DNA of 64,000 bases, taken from the NCBI RefSeq assembly GCF_047675955.1, contig NC_132915.1, forward strand, positions 46,638,026 to 46,702,025, written 5' to 3'. Made by a program: the position numbers and the translations under genes. This DNA is from Chlorocebus sabaeus. Taxonomy: Eukaryota; Chordata; Mammalia; Primates; Cercopithecidae. Below are positions 23,291 through 35,775 of the stretch, in pieces; positions within the stretch are counted from its first letter, which is position 1; each line of letters starts with the position of its first letter. Under the pieces are notes generated by a model that ran no database searches, was not told where the DNA came from, and worked only from the letters and a program-made list of their open reading frames with translations.

Positions 23291-23594
23291 GGCCGGGTGC
23301 AGTGGCTCATGCCTGTAATCCCAGCACTTTGGGAGGCCAAGGCGGGCGGATCACCTGAGGTCAGGAGTTCGAGACCAGCCTGACCAACATGGTGAAACCC
23401 CTTCTCTACATGGTGAAACCCCTTCTCTGCATGGTGGCAGATGCCTGTAATCCCAGCTACTCAGGAAGCTGAGGCAGGAGAATTGCTTGAATTCAGGAGG
23501 CAGAGGTTGCAGTGAGCCAAGATTGCACCATTGCACTCCAGCCTGGGCAACATGAGTGAAACTCCATCTCAAAACAAAACAAAACAAAACAAAA
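23291..23594 (+). mobile_element. Alu SINE (sense) with internal 20-bp duplication
   Basis: Flanked by AAAGCATTTA at 23281-23290 and 23595-23604. The middle linker and start of the right arm are replaced by a second copy of CATGGTGAAACCCCTTCTCT (23388-23407 and 23409-23428). The tail is (AAAAC)n. It faces the antisense Alu 190 bp upstream. Confidence 0.95.
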
Positions 23595-23604
23595 AAAGCA
23601 TTTA

Positions 23605-26265
23605 GTTACATGTCCATTGTAAAATCTTTAAGGAAATTCAGGGAAGTACAAAGAAAATAATTCACGTTACAGTCCCTCTACTTAGAAATCACACTGTAAC
23701 ATTTCAGGGTTGTTTTTTCACCTTATGCGTGTTTGGTGAAATCTATTTCTATATAGTATAATATACCCTTTTGTACCTTACTTTTCTCAATTTATCATAG
23801 ATATCTTTTCATGTTAGCTTTCAGTGTAATTAGAAGTAAATTAAAGGTTTGGTACATTTTTATGGGCTTTGATACGTCTTTCAAAATTTCTCTGGAAAAT
23901 TGACAGCAGATTATACTTCCACTACCACGTTCTCAAAGTAACCCATAAACTGGGTCCAACCAGCATTTGAAAATATGTACAATCTCCTTAGAAATCCTAA
24001 TTCTTTGCTTTTCTTGAAAAATCAGTATATCTAGCAACAGTGGGGCACATTCTTCCCTGAAAACAATTAGCTGGAGTTGAGCAGCAACTGCCCTAAATTC
24101 CCTCCTTACTACTCAGCAGTGAGGCTGAGTGTTGACACTTCATTTTGCTCATATTTAATACTTAAAAAAAATTGTTTTATTAGGAGAAATGTAAAACCTT
24201 GTAAACATGTCTCTAGCAAAAGTGATAAAAGGCAAGAGAGAAAACCACACTTAAAGAAAACGGGAACATGAATAAGTTACTTTGTGGAGGGAAAAGACAT
24301 ATTTACGTGGTTAATATGTATGCAAAATGCCTCTGTTGCATAAATGTTAAAGCTTTTATTTTAAAACACACCAGACACATATTTATTTATCTGCATTATC
24401 TTCCTGGTTTCTATTCACTACTTTAATAGTATTTTAATTTTGAAGTTCTCTGATTGTTTATTGAGGAATTTTGAAGGAATGCTGCCTAAATATCCTTTAT
24501 TGTTATCAAAAATATTAATATCATTACTATAATATCAGTAGAAATATTATTAGAAATGAATCCATTATTATTATAGTGACAGTATCCACTGTTGGAACAT
24601 TGTTAATGTCTTCTTGAATATTTGAGTTATTCATCGTAGCTTCTTGACTGAATATTAACATTTTAATATTCCTAGCTATAGCATTATAATCCACTGATGA
24701 CTTAGGAAGTTCATTTATTGAAGAACACAGGTTTGTTTATTGGATATACCAATAAACTAAAATTATGTTTTTCTTGTTTTATTCTAAGTTTTTGTTTGAC
24801 CTTAAACAAATTATTAAAATTTATTTTGTGTTAGGGTGTTAATATATCATTTATAATTTTATTAAAGGAAACCTAGACAAGAGCAGGTAGTCTTTGAACG
24901 TGTTTAGGTTGGCAGCCCAATCAAAGAAAATATTTCTAAACATCAGAAGTTTGATTATAAAACAGGAGAAAAAATAAAAAAAGTTGTACATTGATTAAAA
25001 TGGGGATAAAAGAATAGGGCAAAATCATTTAGACTTACTGGAAGAGAAATGCTTAAAATAGTTTAATGTGATGTTCAAAGCAAGATAACGAAGTAAGTAA
25101 TATATTGTAAGTATGGTAACAGTACAATGTAAATAATACTTTGAGGAAGAGAGTCATATGGTAGAATAAAGGTTGGAAACAAATGAGGTGATTTAAATAT
25201 GAGAAAAGTGTAATAGTATAAATCAAATGTGGCCCCTGTCATAAAAATTGCAGGTTAGAATTAGGAAAATTTTGCCTATCCTCTCAAAAAAGAAAAAGGC
25301 AGGCACAGTTGGAAAAGGATGATGTTTTCCATTGTTGGTTCAAAACAGTTAACCGTATATATTTTTCTCATAGTACTTAGGAATATCATTTAGGAAGGAT
25401 GGGGCCCTTCATCAGTTCAAGTTCTAATATTTTCAGGGTTACTAGATCCTTATTACTAATGTTAGAATCATAAGATTTGACATTTGTTTTGCCTGTAAGT
25501 CAACAAAAACTGTTTTCATGTGATTCTGTGTTTCTGTTTTTGTAAATGTACTCGTTAATTTGAAATAGCGTATTTGCATGGATTTTAATGGCCTCAAATA
25601 CATTCAGTGGAGATGGTAGTCAAATTTTGCAGAATTCTGGTTTTTATGAACAGGTTTCCTACAAGATTAGTTTTCCTGTGATGTCTGTTGTTAAAATGTG
25701 GAGCTTACCATTAGCAGTTTATCTGAAACATGAATAAATTTCAAAGGAGAATGATGTAAACTATGTTGACTTAAAACTGTCAGGGTTTTTTGAGGAGCTG
25801 TTATTAAATTAGGAGACAGTAAAAGCTAATTGTACTTATAATGCTGTTGGTTTCCTTTTCCCAGGTTTATATTCTGTGGTATTGTATGATTCTTGATGAC
25901 CTGATGGTGGATTGAATATTTTGTGAGGGAATACATATGTGTATAATCAGAAATTTGAAATGACTCATTTATAGATGAGTGGTGTGTGTCATGCAGCCAT
26001 GTTTTAAATTTTTTCTCTTGAAATCTATATGACAGCATTATTTATGAAAATACTTGTATATAGACTCTTGGTTATTTTACTGAAAAATTCTATTCTACAG
26101 AATGAAAAAGTTCAACTCATGCTAGTTTATTATTAAAATGAAATTTCCTTCTCTGAGTATTTATAATTTCTATAATATAGTGTTACATATAACTATTTGC
26201 TATATTTATAAATAATGTAAGATACAAACATACATATATATTTACAAGTATACTTTTTAAAATAG
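23605..26265 (+). other. CNTLN: CNTLN intron, largely unique
   Basis: About 2.7 kb without clear transposons. It holds an AT palindrome (GAATATTAA/TTAATATTC, 24650-24671) and an octamer-like ATTTGCAT at 25572. It ends in the acceptor TTTTTAAAATAG. Confidence 0.5.
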
Positions 26266-26442
26266 GTACCTTATCGCCCATCCTTATCAAGCTTAGAAAC
26301 ATTAATGGTTTCACAGAAGTCTGAAATTGAGTATTTACAGGAGAAACTAAAGATAGCAAATGAAAAACTGTCAGAAAACATATCTCCCAGCAAGGTTTTC
26401 TCAGAAAAGAGCATCATGACAAGTGCTGAAGGAAAACATAAG
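26266..26442 (+). CDS. CNTLN: CNTLN internal exon B (59 codons)
   Basis: A 177-bp phase-0 exon between AAAATAG and AAG/GTAGGG. It starts VPYRPSLSSLETLMVSQKSE and ends SAEGKHK. The central part (SEIEYLQEKLKIANEKLSEN) has heptad-spaced hydrophobics and is predicted to extend the coiled coil; the rest is Ser/Lys-rich and likely flexible. The join to exon A (SAQ-VPY) and to exon C (GKHK-EPPV) keeps frame. Role: part of the N-terminal half of centlein. I recall human centlein reading slightly differently around the ENISPSKVFSEKS segment, but I cannot verify that here. Confidence 0.92.
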
Positions 26443-28256
26443 GTAGGGACGTTTTGTCATTTTGTGAACTTGCCAGGATGAGGCTGGAAAGGCAGGAGAT
26501 GAAGTTAAAAAACAAATGGCAGCATTTAGTTCTCTGCTTATATTTCAGGAAGCTTTTAAAAAGTATCATGTACCAAACTATTGATAAAATAACTTTTAGG
26601 AATAAGGAGTTTTCCCTTTTTAAAGACTGAATTATATTCCCAAATTAGTTAATTAAACATACTAATAGTACTATATCAATTTTGTCAGTAAATTAACATT
26701 CTTATATTAAAACTTTGGTAAGTATTCCTCGTCTCTCTATGGTAAGTATTCGTCATCTCTCTATTAATCTATCTGATTAAAAATTTATTTTTAAATGGTA
26801 TTTACTCACTTTTCTAATTTGAATTAAAATAAAAATATATCTAATATGTCTTTCAATCGGATTTGATGTTTAAAATACTGTCTCTGTGGAAAATAAAATA
26901 GTAAATGAATTTTAACACTAACTTCTGCACTTGTTATATATTTTTATAGATTTAAAGGGATAGCAGTAAGAGAAAAATAGCAAATTTTACATAGCATGTT
27001 TCTCATTTATTAATGTCTCAATTTTTTTAGTATTTATTACATATTTGTGTTATGCTGTAAAAGATTCTACAGAATGTTGACTAATATAAAAATTCTAAAA
27101 TATCATGTAGTATATATGTTATTTCTAGATAAATTGAAATAACATTTTCCTCAAAGTAAGAGTTTTAGCATATTTTTCACACACTTGTTACTTCAGCAAT
27201 AGAGGAATAATATTTTTTATGATAGGAAACCATGTTGTTAAGATATTATTGTTTTTGTTTCTTTCCATTTTTTCTTATGAGTGGGACAAACTATCTTAAT
27301 AAAGGAAGTATTTAAAATTTGAACCATGTTTCTGTGGTACTGTTATTCATGCTCTCTAAAATTATTAGTAATTTTCAGAAAATGAGATTTATTAAAACAA
27401 CTACATTATACATTTCTTGTCATTTTGAAGTAGTTTCACAAGCACTGAGCTTTATTTAAATGAAAGAAAACATTCATAACATTGAAATACAGCATTACCA
27501 GGCCTAATTTGGTTGGTTGTTCGACTGCTGAAATTTAAAAATGTACTACTTTGACTTTTGTCTGCTTTTAATAAAAGTCAAGAAAAAGAGAGGGGTATTT
27601 TGACCAAAATTTTCTTTCTTTTTGTAAGGCCATGCAGCAAGGATGAACACTGTGTTGCCCAGCTTAATAGTTGCTTTCACATATTCTTTCTCCAGATTGG
27701 TATATGAAGCTGTACATAATATAAACATATTCTTGTCTCTAGTTAGCCACATTATAGTTAATGACCATATGGTCATTATGGTATAAGATCTACTGTCTGT
27801 TGTATTTATATTCCTCAAGCATATTGTTCCTTCAACTTCACAGTGTGTTAAACTATTTCAAAGGGAAAAAAATCCTTTCCCTCTTGTTTCTGGTTGTCCT
27901 ATCAAGTGTAACCTTGGACCCTTATAGAGCAATTAGACCAGCCTCTATCCCCTCCTTTGTAATGAGGTTTCTTGCATTTCTGAGTCTATAACCCTTTAGT
28001 CTTCCCTAATGGGACATCATTATTCTGAAAGAAACAATGTAAATGTAAATGAATATTCTCATTAACGAGTCACAGAGAAACCTTTAGTGGTAGCACTGTG
28101 GTAATTCTGCTTGTTATTTCTCTGGTATTCCATACAGGATTTTTTTTTTTTTATAATTCATTATTAGTATTCAAAATTACTTGTTCTTTAATTTTGCATG
28201 TCTTTCATAATCCAGTGTTCCAACTAGTTCAACCATGTCCTTGTTTTATTCTCGAG
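26443..28256 (+). other. CNTLN: CNTLN intron, unique sequence
   Basis: 1.8-kb intron with no recognisable transposon. It contains a perfect 20-bp palindrome at 27759-27778. The acceptor before 28257 is TTATTCTCGAG, with G at position -3. Confidence 0.6.
27759..27778. repeat. Perfect 20-bp palindrome
   Basis: TAATGACCATATGGTCATTA. It contains TGACC and GGTCA half-sites in everted arrangement and TAAT/ATTA ends. It lies about 480 bp upstream of exon C. Confidence 0.9.
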
Positions 28257-28382
28257 GAACCACCTGTGAAACGTTCAAGGTCTTTGTCCCCAAAGAGCTC
28301 TTTCACAGACTCGGAAGAGCTACGGAAGCTAAGAAAAGCTGAAAGAAAGATTGAAAACTTAGAGAAGGCACTACAACTAAAG
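28257..28382 (+). CDS. CNTLN: CNTLN internal exon C (42 codons)
   Basis: A 126-bp phase-0 exon, donor AAG/GTGAAC. It begins EPPVKRSRSLSPKSSFTDSE, a basic Ser/Pro patch with an SP site that could be phosphorylated, and then enters a strong coiled coil (EELRKLRKAERKIENLEKAL). It continues without interruption into exon D. Its acceptor is unusual: G at -3, where C or T is normal, though the upstream stretch TTGTTTTATTCTC is pyrimidine-rich. A Met at 28098 makes an open frame into the exon through the intron, but this is chance read-through, not a start. Confidence 0.92.
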
Positions 28383-29697
28383 GTGAACATTAAATCATTT
28401 CTTTAGTAGTAACCTTGCAAAGATAAAAATATACCAGAGTAAACATACAGTTCACAGATTACTAGTTGTCATTTTTCTTTCTCCTGAATTTAATTGCCTA
28501 TATAAGTGTATAATCAGTTCATCTTGTTATGAAGATTTCTGAGGATTATAAAACAATATAAAATATTTGCTACTTGAAAAGTAAATATTTATTTACCGCT
28601 TTCAAGTTATTTGGTAATAGTTTGTCTTAAAATTGGGAATAAATTTCTTACACTTTATCAAAGGCAAAAAATAGAATTGTAGCAAGTGAAAAGACAATTT
28701 CTTATTCTTTATATATGATAAACATATGAAAATAAAAGTCAGTTTAAAAGCATATTAACCTAGCTCAGATCACTTACAATTATCCTTTATAGAAAAATTA
28801 CATTTAGTCAACATGAAATATATATATATATTTTCATTTCAGCTGAATTTGTCTCAGAACATGTAACATTTGAATGAGTGCTCTACCTATGTTTAAGAAA
28901 CATATATGTTATTGACCTGTCTTTGAGAGCTTATATTAATACTTCCTAATTTATACTTCGTGAAATCTCTTTTTCAATATGCAAGTTGTTCATACATATT
29001 GAACCCATTTTGTGTGACTACATTGAGGATTTTTTTTCTCTTTCATTCTTCACTCACAGTTACCTGAAGCTGTGCCCTATTTGAAGTTTAATCATATAAT
29101 TCTCAAATAGTTTCATGACATTCTGTAAATCCAGTGCTTTACACACGATTAGAATGCAGTACACGTAAAGCTCAGATTCTTTGTCATATGTTATAGATTA
29201 CTCTTAAGGAGAAAAATGTTCAGTTTAGATTATGTGTGTTCTAAAACAAAATAGGGTTTATAGGTATACTTAACAATAAGCTATAAATAATAATTTTAGT
29301 TTGCCTTTCCATTAAAGTTTTAATTTATGTTTATTCATTGAGAGTTAAACTGTTCTAAAATATGAAAATTATAATCTGTTTCTACCAAAAATAAAATGTC
29401 CAAATGACCTCAGCTAGCATTTAACCTACTTGAAATTTATAAGGAACTTAGATAAACACATAAGTTATTCTCTTATTCATTTGTTTCCTCGATAGCAATT
29501 ACTGAGCATTGCAATTAGCTAAGCATCATGCTAGTCATTTATCTAACAGGAGACTGTTAGATGAATTACTATCCTTCAAGACCCTTTCTGTAGTTAAGAA
29601 GATAAGTAAGTAGTTAGACTCTTGTGTTACTTGTAAATGTGTGGTTAAGCCCAGGATATTATGGGCATTTTTGAGGAGGCAGTCTGTTACCTTCTTT
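28383..29697 (+). other. CNTLN: CNTLN intron, unique sequence
   Basis: AT-rich intron with a short (AT)n near 28820. No gene or clear transposon. Confidence 0.5.
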
Positions 29698-29710
29698 CTT
29701 TTGCATAATT

Positions 29711-30000
29711 TTTTTTTCTGCTTTTTACTTGAAACAGAGTCTTACTCTGTCGCCTAGGCTAGAGTGCAGTGGCATGATCTCAGCTCACTGCAGCCTCTGC
29801 CTCCCAGGTTCAAGCGATTCTTCTGCCTCAGCCCCCCTAGTACCTGGGATTACAGGCGTGCGCCACCACTCCCGGCTAATTTTTGTGTTTTAGCAGAGAT
29901 GGAGTTTCACCATGTTGACCAGGCTGGTCTCAAACTCCTGACCTCCTGCTTCAACCTCCCAAAGTGCTGGGATTACAGGCGTGAGCTACTGCTCCTGGCT
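29711..30000 (-). mobile_element. Alu SINE (antisense) with 13-bp TSD
   Basis: Flanked by perfect CTTTTGCATAATT at 29698-29710 and 30001-30013. AluS-like. Confidence 0.95.
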
Positions 30001-30037
30001 CTTTTGCATAATTCTGGAAACTTGTTTTGTGGGTTCT

Positions 30038-30532
30038 TCAGAACCAATAGGATACACATGCACACACGCACACAGAACAATTATTTACTATATTTTTATG
30101 ATTCCTTATAGTAAATTACATTTATATGAGATTTCCTATAAGGAATTGGCTTACATGATTATGGAGGCTCAGAAGTATAAGATCTGTAGTTGCTCAGGGA
30201 ATGCTATGCAGCCGTAAGAAAGAATGAATTCGTGTCCTTTGCAGCAACATGAGTGCAGCTGGAGGCCAGTGTCCTCTGTGAACTAATGTAGAAACAGAAA
30301 ACTAAATATCACATGTTCTCAGTTATAAGTAGAGGCTAAACCCTGAGTACACATGGACATAAAGATGGGAACACTAGACACTAAGGAACTGAAAAAGGAG
30401 GGGAGCAAGGGCTATAAACCTTCTTATTGGGTACTGTGTTCACCATCTGGGTGATGGGATCAACAGAAGCCCAAACCTCAGCATCCTGCAATATACCCTT
30501 GTAGCAAACCTGCACATGTACTCCCTGAATCT

Positions 30533-30564
<32 letters not shown>

Positions 30565-30929
30565 GATTTTCAGTCGGCAAGCTAGAGAGCCAGGAGAGGT
30601 GATGGTATACTTCCAGTTTGAGCCCAAAGACTATAGAACCAGGAAGGCTGATGGTGTAAGTTCACGTTCAAGTCAGAAGGCAAGAGAAGACTGATGTCCC
30701 AGCTCAAAGGCAGGCAGAGAGAAAGGAATCTTTCTTACTCAGCTTTTATTCTATTCAGACTTTCAACAGATTAAATGACATCCATCCATATTGGGGTGGG
30801 CAATCTACTTTATTCAGTCTACTGATTAAAATATTAATCTCATCCAGAAACGTCCTCATGGACACACCTAGAAATATAGTTAACCAAATATTTGGGCAGT
30901 GAAGTTGACACATAAAATTAACCATCACA
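30038..30929 (-). mobile_element. LTR/MER-type repeat (antisense), split by an L1
   Basis: Two pieces of one old element surround the L1 at 30186: 'tataaggaattggcttacat' with 'gattatggaggctcagaagt' before it, and 'caatctactttattcagtct', 'aatattaatctcatccagaa' and 'gttgacacataaaattaacc' after it. The reverse strand starts TGTGATGGTTAATTTTATGT. I believe it is an LTR-like interspersed repeat but cannot assign the family. Confidence 0.55.
30186..30564 (+). mobile_element. 5'-truncated L1 3' end (sense)
   Basis: ORF2 terminus and 3' UTR: 'gctatgcagccgtaagaaag', 'cctttgcagcaacatgagtg', 'cacatgttctcagttataag', 'gtagcaaacctgcacatgta', then about 24 A. The primate L1PB/L1MA type is likely. Confidence 0.85.
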
Positions 30930-31624
30930 TGTGCCATTCAGTAGTAGCAGATCTCTACCTGTTTACCTCAAGAAATCTGTAAGACTTTGACGGTTCGTTA
31001 TTTTTGCCAGGAAGTAGAACATTTCAAAGATATTTTTAAATCTGTTATCTTCCCTTCCACTTCTTAAATTCCTTGTTTCAGGAAACGTCCCAGAAGGATT
31101 ATACTAATTTATTTCCTCATTCCTTTTTCATGACAACAGCTTTCTGGGATGTTGCCCCAAGTTTATTTTCAGAGTAAAGTTCTTTTTTTCCAAAAATTTC
31201 TTTTCTTATTGATAGTTTTTAAAATGTTCATATTTTAAGTCAGTTGATGATAATCATGAATTTCAAATGTATGTCTTTTAACAGATTTGCAAGATGAGGA
31301 AAAAAATGGGAGCAAATATTTTTCTCTACATCATTTAGTAGGAAAGGATTATTTATTTTAAAGGAGCAAGATAGTTGAATGTAAAAAGTGCTATAATCAA
31401 GAACATTTAGCAAAAAATGTAGGTAAACAGAAACTGTAGAGTAAAGCAATTCCAAAGAGAGTAATGGAGCCCAGAGTAATTGACTTTAGTCTGGTAAAGC
31501 TAAATATCCCGTTTAATGAAGACTGAAGACTTCATTCCATACTCTCCCTTTTTATGCTATGATTATACTTATTGGCATTACTAAAGTATATATGAGTATA
31601 AAGTAGTAGTTAATAATGTGTCTA
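30930..31624. other. Intron, no recognisable element
   Basis: No gene or repeat that I can name. Confidence 0.5.
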
Positions 31625-32063
31625 TATTAGTTTCCGAGGGCTGCTATAAGAGAGTTCCATAAACCGGATGGCTTAGAACAACAGATATTTATTGTCTCAA
31701 AGTGGTGGAGACTAGAAAAGTACAAAATGAAGTTGTCAGCAGAGTTGGGTCCTGAGGGCTGTGAAGGAGAATCTGTTCCATTCCTCTCTTAGTTTCTGGA
31801 AGCCTCACGTATTCCTTGGTTTATAGACGGCATTGTCCTTGTGTTTTCACATTGTCTTCACTCTACACATCTGTCTTCCCTTGTCTGTGTTTCTGCTTTT
31901 TGTAAGGTTATCATTCCTGTTGGATTAGGGCCCATCCTAATGACCTCATTTTAACATGATTACCTCTGCAAAGATCCTATCTCCAAATAAAATCACATTG
32001 TGAGGTCCTGGGGATTAGGACTTCAACATACTTTTAGATGGGAGTGGTAGGGTACAATTTAAC
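31625..32063 (-). mobile_element. MLT1-type MaLR LTR (antisense)
   Basis: 'tattagtttccgagggctgc', 'agatatttattgtctcaaag', 'ttggattagggcccatccta', 'aatgacctcattttaacatg', 'aagatcctatctccaaataa' and 'ttaggacttcaacat' follow the reverse of an MLT1 LTR. Solo LTR; no coding sequence. Confidence 0.8.
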
Positions 32064-33195
32064 CCATAAAATGTGTCTTATGGTTTTTAAGATACATTCG
32101 TTGATTCAGTGCTCCTTCGGTAGACCATTACTAATGCATGTTGAATTTTTGTCATGGCCTTTGGTGTTATATGGAACACTGCTCTGGCAGAATTTAACGG
32201 AAACATGATAGATTAAAATGTTCCATGCTGAAGTGATTATTGTAAGCAGTTTTGTGAACCTTTAACATATGAATATGTGTTGTGAATCTACAGAAAAGTA
32301 TAGGCACATCTTTTCCCTGATTTGCTTGGTTGTATTATACCTATTAATATTAACCAAAAGACTGTTGTTCCATGAAAAATATTGTGGGAAATGCTGAATT
32401 AAAGACAAAAGACATGCTCCATGGCACAGTAAGTAGCTTTAAGGTCCCAAGATGATTACCACGGTGGATCGAAGGGTGAGAGGGACAAGTAAGTTTCAGG
32501 AGTAACCCATGGAACACATGCATATACACTTTGATATATTGAAATGATGCTGTTATATCAACAGTAAGTTACACACATTAAGTGATTCTTATCCTTGTTA
32601 TGAATTTGGTATAAATATTAGCACAGTATCTTGCTCAGCTTACATTTATGGCTAGTTTTTTGTATTTTCAAGGTAGTCACCTACCGTGACCAATATGATA
32701 ACAAATAGCCAGTAGAAATGGAAGAAATGGAAGCTATGTTTATAAAAATCCTACCCATGTTCCTGACTTGATGAATGTAGTGATCTATCAACTTGCAAAG
32801 TATAATTTGGAAACCAGTGCGTCAGAGCTTTATGAAATCCATAATAATCTTGACTAATGTGCTGAATTCCTGCTTCATTGATTTTCATGCATTTGGCAAC
32901 TTGATTCTATTAGCACTTTTCAGTGTCATTTAATAATATTAGTATGTCTTTTGAATGCAGCCTATGTCTTTTATTTTTCAGTGGTCAGGTACACATCAAC
33001 TGTATACATTCTGCTGAAACGAAACATCTGTAATGAAATCCTTGGTATTTTATAAAAGGTTTTTGGCTTTTTTTTTTTTTTTTTAACTTCTTTCAAACCT
33101 TGTTCTTACTCCCTGAAGATTGAACCACTGTTTTAAAAACAGTGTTCACGCCTTATTCTCATCAAGGAACCTTTGTTCAAACCAGAAGATTAGAT
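32064..33195. other. Intron, no recognisable element
   Basis: Unique-looking DNA with a T-run of about 18 near 33068-33085. Confidence 0.5.
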
Positions 33196-33206
33196 AAAAA
33201 ATTATT

Positions 33207-33485
33207 GGCTGGGTGCAGTGGCTCACGCCTGTAATCCCAGCACTTTGGGAGGCTGAACCAGGTGGATCATAAGTTCAAGAGATCGAGACTATCCTGGCTA
33301 ACATGGTGAAACCCCGTCTCTACTAAAAATACAAAAATTAGCTGGGTGTGGTGGCGCGTGCCTGTAATCCTAGCTGCTCAGGGGCCTGAGGCAGGAGAAT
33401 TGCTTGAACTTAGAAGGTAGAGGTAGCAGTGAGCCGAGATTGTGCCACTGCACTCCAGCCTGGTGACAGAGTTAGACTCCATCTC
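33207..33485 (+). mobile_element. Alu SINE (sense), almost tailless
   Basis: Flanked by AAAAATTATT at 33197-33206 and 33486-33495. The A tail is reduced to the TSD itself. Confidence 0.93.
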
Positions 33486-33625
33486 AAAAATTATTTATGT
33501 TTTTATCAATTCAGAATTAGAATTGCAATTATCTTTTAGGAGAAGGTCAGTTGATACATTTTTTCCTGTTTTCTATTTCCCTATGTTTCATTCATTCATA
33601 CTTGTTTGTACACAGAAAGAGCCTT

Positions 33626-33922
33626 GCCAGGCACGATGGCTCAGGCCTGTAATTGTAGCACTTTGGGAGGCCGAGGTGGGTGCATAACTTGAGGCTAGGA
33701 GTTCAAGACCAGCCTGGTCAACATGGCAAAACCCTGTCGCTACTAAAAATACACAGAAAAAAGAGCTGGGTGTGGTGGTGCACAACTGTAATCCCAGCTA
33801 GTCAAGAGGCTGAGGGTTGAGAATCGCTTGAACCGAGGAGGCAGAGGTTGCAGTAAGCTGCGATCCCGCCACTACATTCCAGCACGTCTCTGTCTCAAAA
33901 AATAAAAAAATTAAAAAAAAAA
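33626..33922 (+). mobile_element. Alu SINE (sense, older)
   Basis: Second sense Alu 130 bp downstream. It is more diverged, lacks part of the 3' end ('attccagcacgtctctgtctc'), and has 'agagcct' flanking repeats. Confidence 0.92.
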
Positions 33923-33930
33923 GAAGTTAG

Positions 33931-34696
33931 AGCCTCTAGTTTAGCTAGTTTAATTACAAAATCCAAAGGAAGTGCTTAGTAAATGTTTTATTGAATGATT
34001 TAATGAATTAATTTCATTGAGCACCTGCATGTGGAATATTTTTGTGTGTATCCTATAGGAAAATATATTAATTAGTGATATAAAATACATTTTTCAGGCC
34101 ATACACTTGACTTTTTGTAAGATCTTTGGTGGTAACAGTTCCCAAATAAAGTACTACTATTTTGCCTTTGCCTACTATATGTCAAAGTTTGGATCATAAT
34201 CCAAACTACAGTTAACCTGTGTTTGTTAGAAGGTTATAAATAAAATATTTGGATATTTTGAAAAATATTTATTTTAAGATATCCAACTTTTGATGGATGA
34301 CTTCAGCTGGCATGTATTCTGGCAGTATTAAAATGAAGAAATGTTTTTCTTTGAGCTATATATATCTTATATTTACATTTTCACAAAATTTTACTGTCTA
34401 TTGCTGAAGTGAGATAAAGGAACAATAGTCTCTAGGACTAATTTAATGCCTGATTTACACTTTGACAGCAGGATCCCCAAAACATGAATCTTTGGATGAA
34501 ACTGCATTTTAAAAGATTTTTTCTTATGAATTATGTCTATCAAATGATTTGCAAATAATATCTAGTTGAGTTTTATTTTTAATAGTTTAGATTTTGATAA
34601 TTTTATAAGAATTATGTAAATACTGTACTGTTAGATATAGTAAATTAAGAAGCAAGTAAAATTAAAGCAGAAGGCTCATCTATAAAACCTTTTTTT
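33931..34696. other. Intron, no recognisable element
   Basis: AT-rich intron with no named feature. Confidence 0.5.
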
Positions 34697-35775
34697 TAAA
34701 AAAAATTATACTTTAAGTTCTGGGATACACGTGCAGAACGTGCAGGTTTGTTACATAGGTATACACGTGCCATGGTGGTTTGCTGCACCAATCAACCTGT
34801 CACCTACATTAGGTCTTTCTCTAAATGCTATCCCTTCCCTAGCCCCCCACCCCCAACAGGGTCTAGTGTGTGATCCATGTGTTCTCATTGTTCAACTCCA
34901 ACTTATGAGTGAGAACATGTGGTATTTGGTTTTCTGTTCCTGTGTTAGTTTGCTGAGAATGATGGTATCCAGCTTCATCCATGTCCCTGCAAAGGACATG
35001 AACTCATCCTTATTTATGGCTGCATAATATTCCATGGTGTATATGTACCACATTTTCTTTATCCAGTCTATCATTGATGGGCATTTGGGTAGGTTCCAAG
35101 CCTTTGCTATTGTGAACAGTGCCGCAATAAATATATGTGTGCATGTGTCTTTATAGTAGAACGATATATAATCCTTTGGGTATATACCCAGTAATGGGAC
35201 TGCTGAGTCAACTGGTATTTATGGTTCTAGATGCTTGAGGAATCTCCACACTGTCTTCCACAATGTTTGAACAAACTTACACTCCCACCAACAGTGTAAA
35301 AGCATTTCTGTTTCTCCACATCCTTTCCAGCATCTGTTGTTTCCTAGTTTTTTAATGATCACCATTCTAACTGGTGTGAGATGCTATCTCATTGTGGTTT
35401 TGATTTGCATAATGACCAGCGATGATGAGCTTTTTTTCGTATGTTTGTTGGCTACATAAACATCTTCTTTTGCAGAGTGTCTGTTCATATCTTTTGCCCA
35501 CTTTTTGATGGGGTTGTTTTTTTTTTATTGTAAATTTGTTTAAGTTACTTGTGGATTCTGGATATTAGCCCTTTGTCAGATGGATAGATTGCAAAACTTT
35601 TCCCATTCTGTAGGTTGCCTGTTCACTCTGATGATACTTTATTTTACTGTGCAAAAGCTCTGTCGTTTTATTAGATCCCATTTGTCAATTTTGGCTTTTG
35701 TTGCCATTGCTTTTGGTGTTTTAGTCATGAAGACTTTGCCCATGCCTATGTCCTGAATGGTATTGCATAGGATAA
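34697..35775 (-). mobile_element. 5'-truncated L1PA-type element (antisense)
   Basis: Reverse-complement primate L1 3' end: T-run, 'tatactttaagttctgggat', 'tacacgtgccatggtggttt', 'tatacccagtaatgggactg', 'ccaccaacagtgtaaaagca', through to 'tgcccatgcctatgtcctga'. It is about 1.1 kb, ORF2 C-terminus plus 3' UTR only. Flanks show 'ataaaac(c)tttttt' on both sides, consistent with a TSD. Better preserved than the other L1 pieces here. Confidence 0.95.

Noticed and set aside
28098..28406. 102-codon open frame through exon C
   Set aside because: Chance open intron upstream of a spliced exon; downstream it runs past a good donor into intron.
29764..30111. Open frame with Trp/Pro/Ser-rich product
   Set aside because: It is a translation of antisense Alu. 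The same holds for the open frames at 2552, 4086, 5477, 16155, 22844, 38182, 43047, 46475 and 52261.
34731..35027. 98-codon open frame, with a relative at 56892-57080
   Set aside because: Both are antisense translation of L1 3' ends, not genes.
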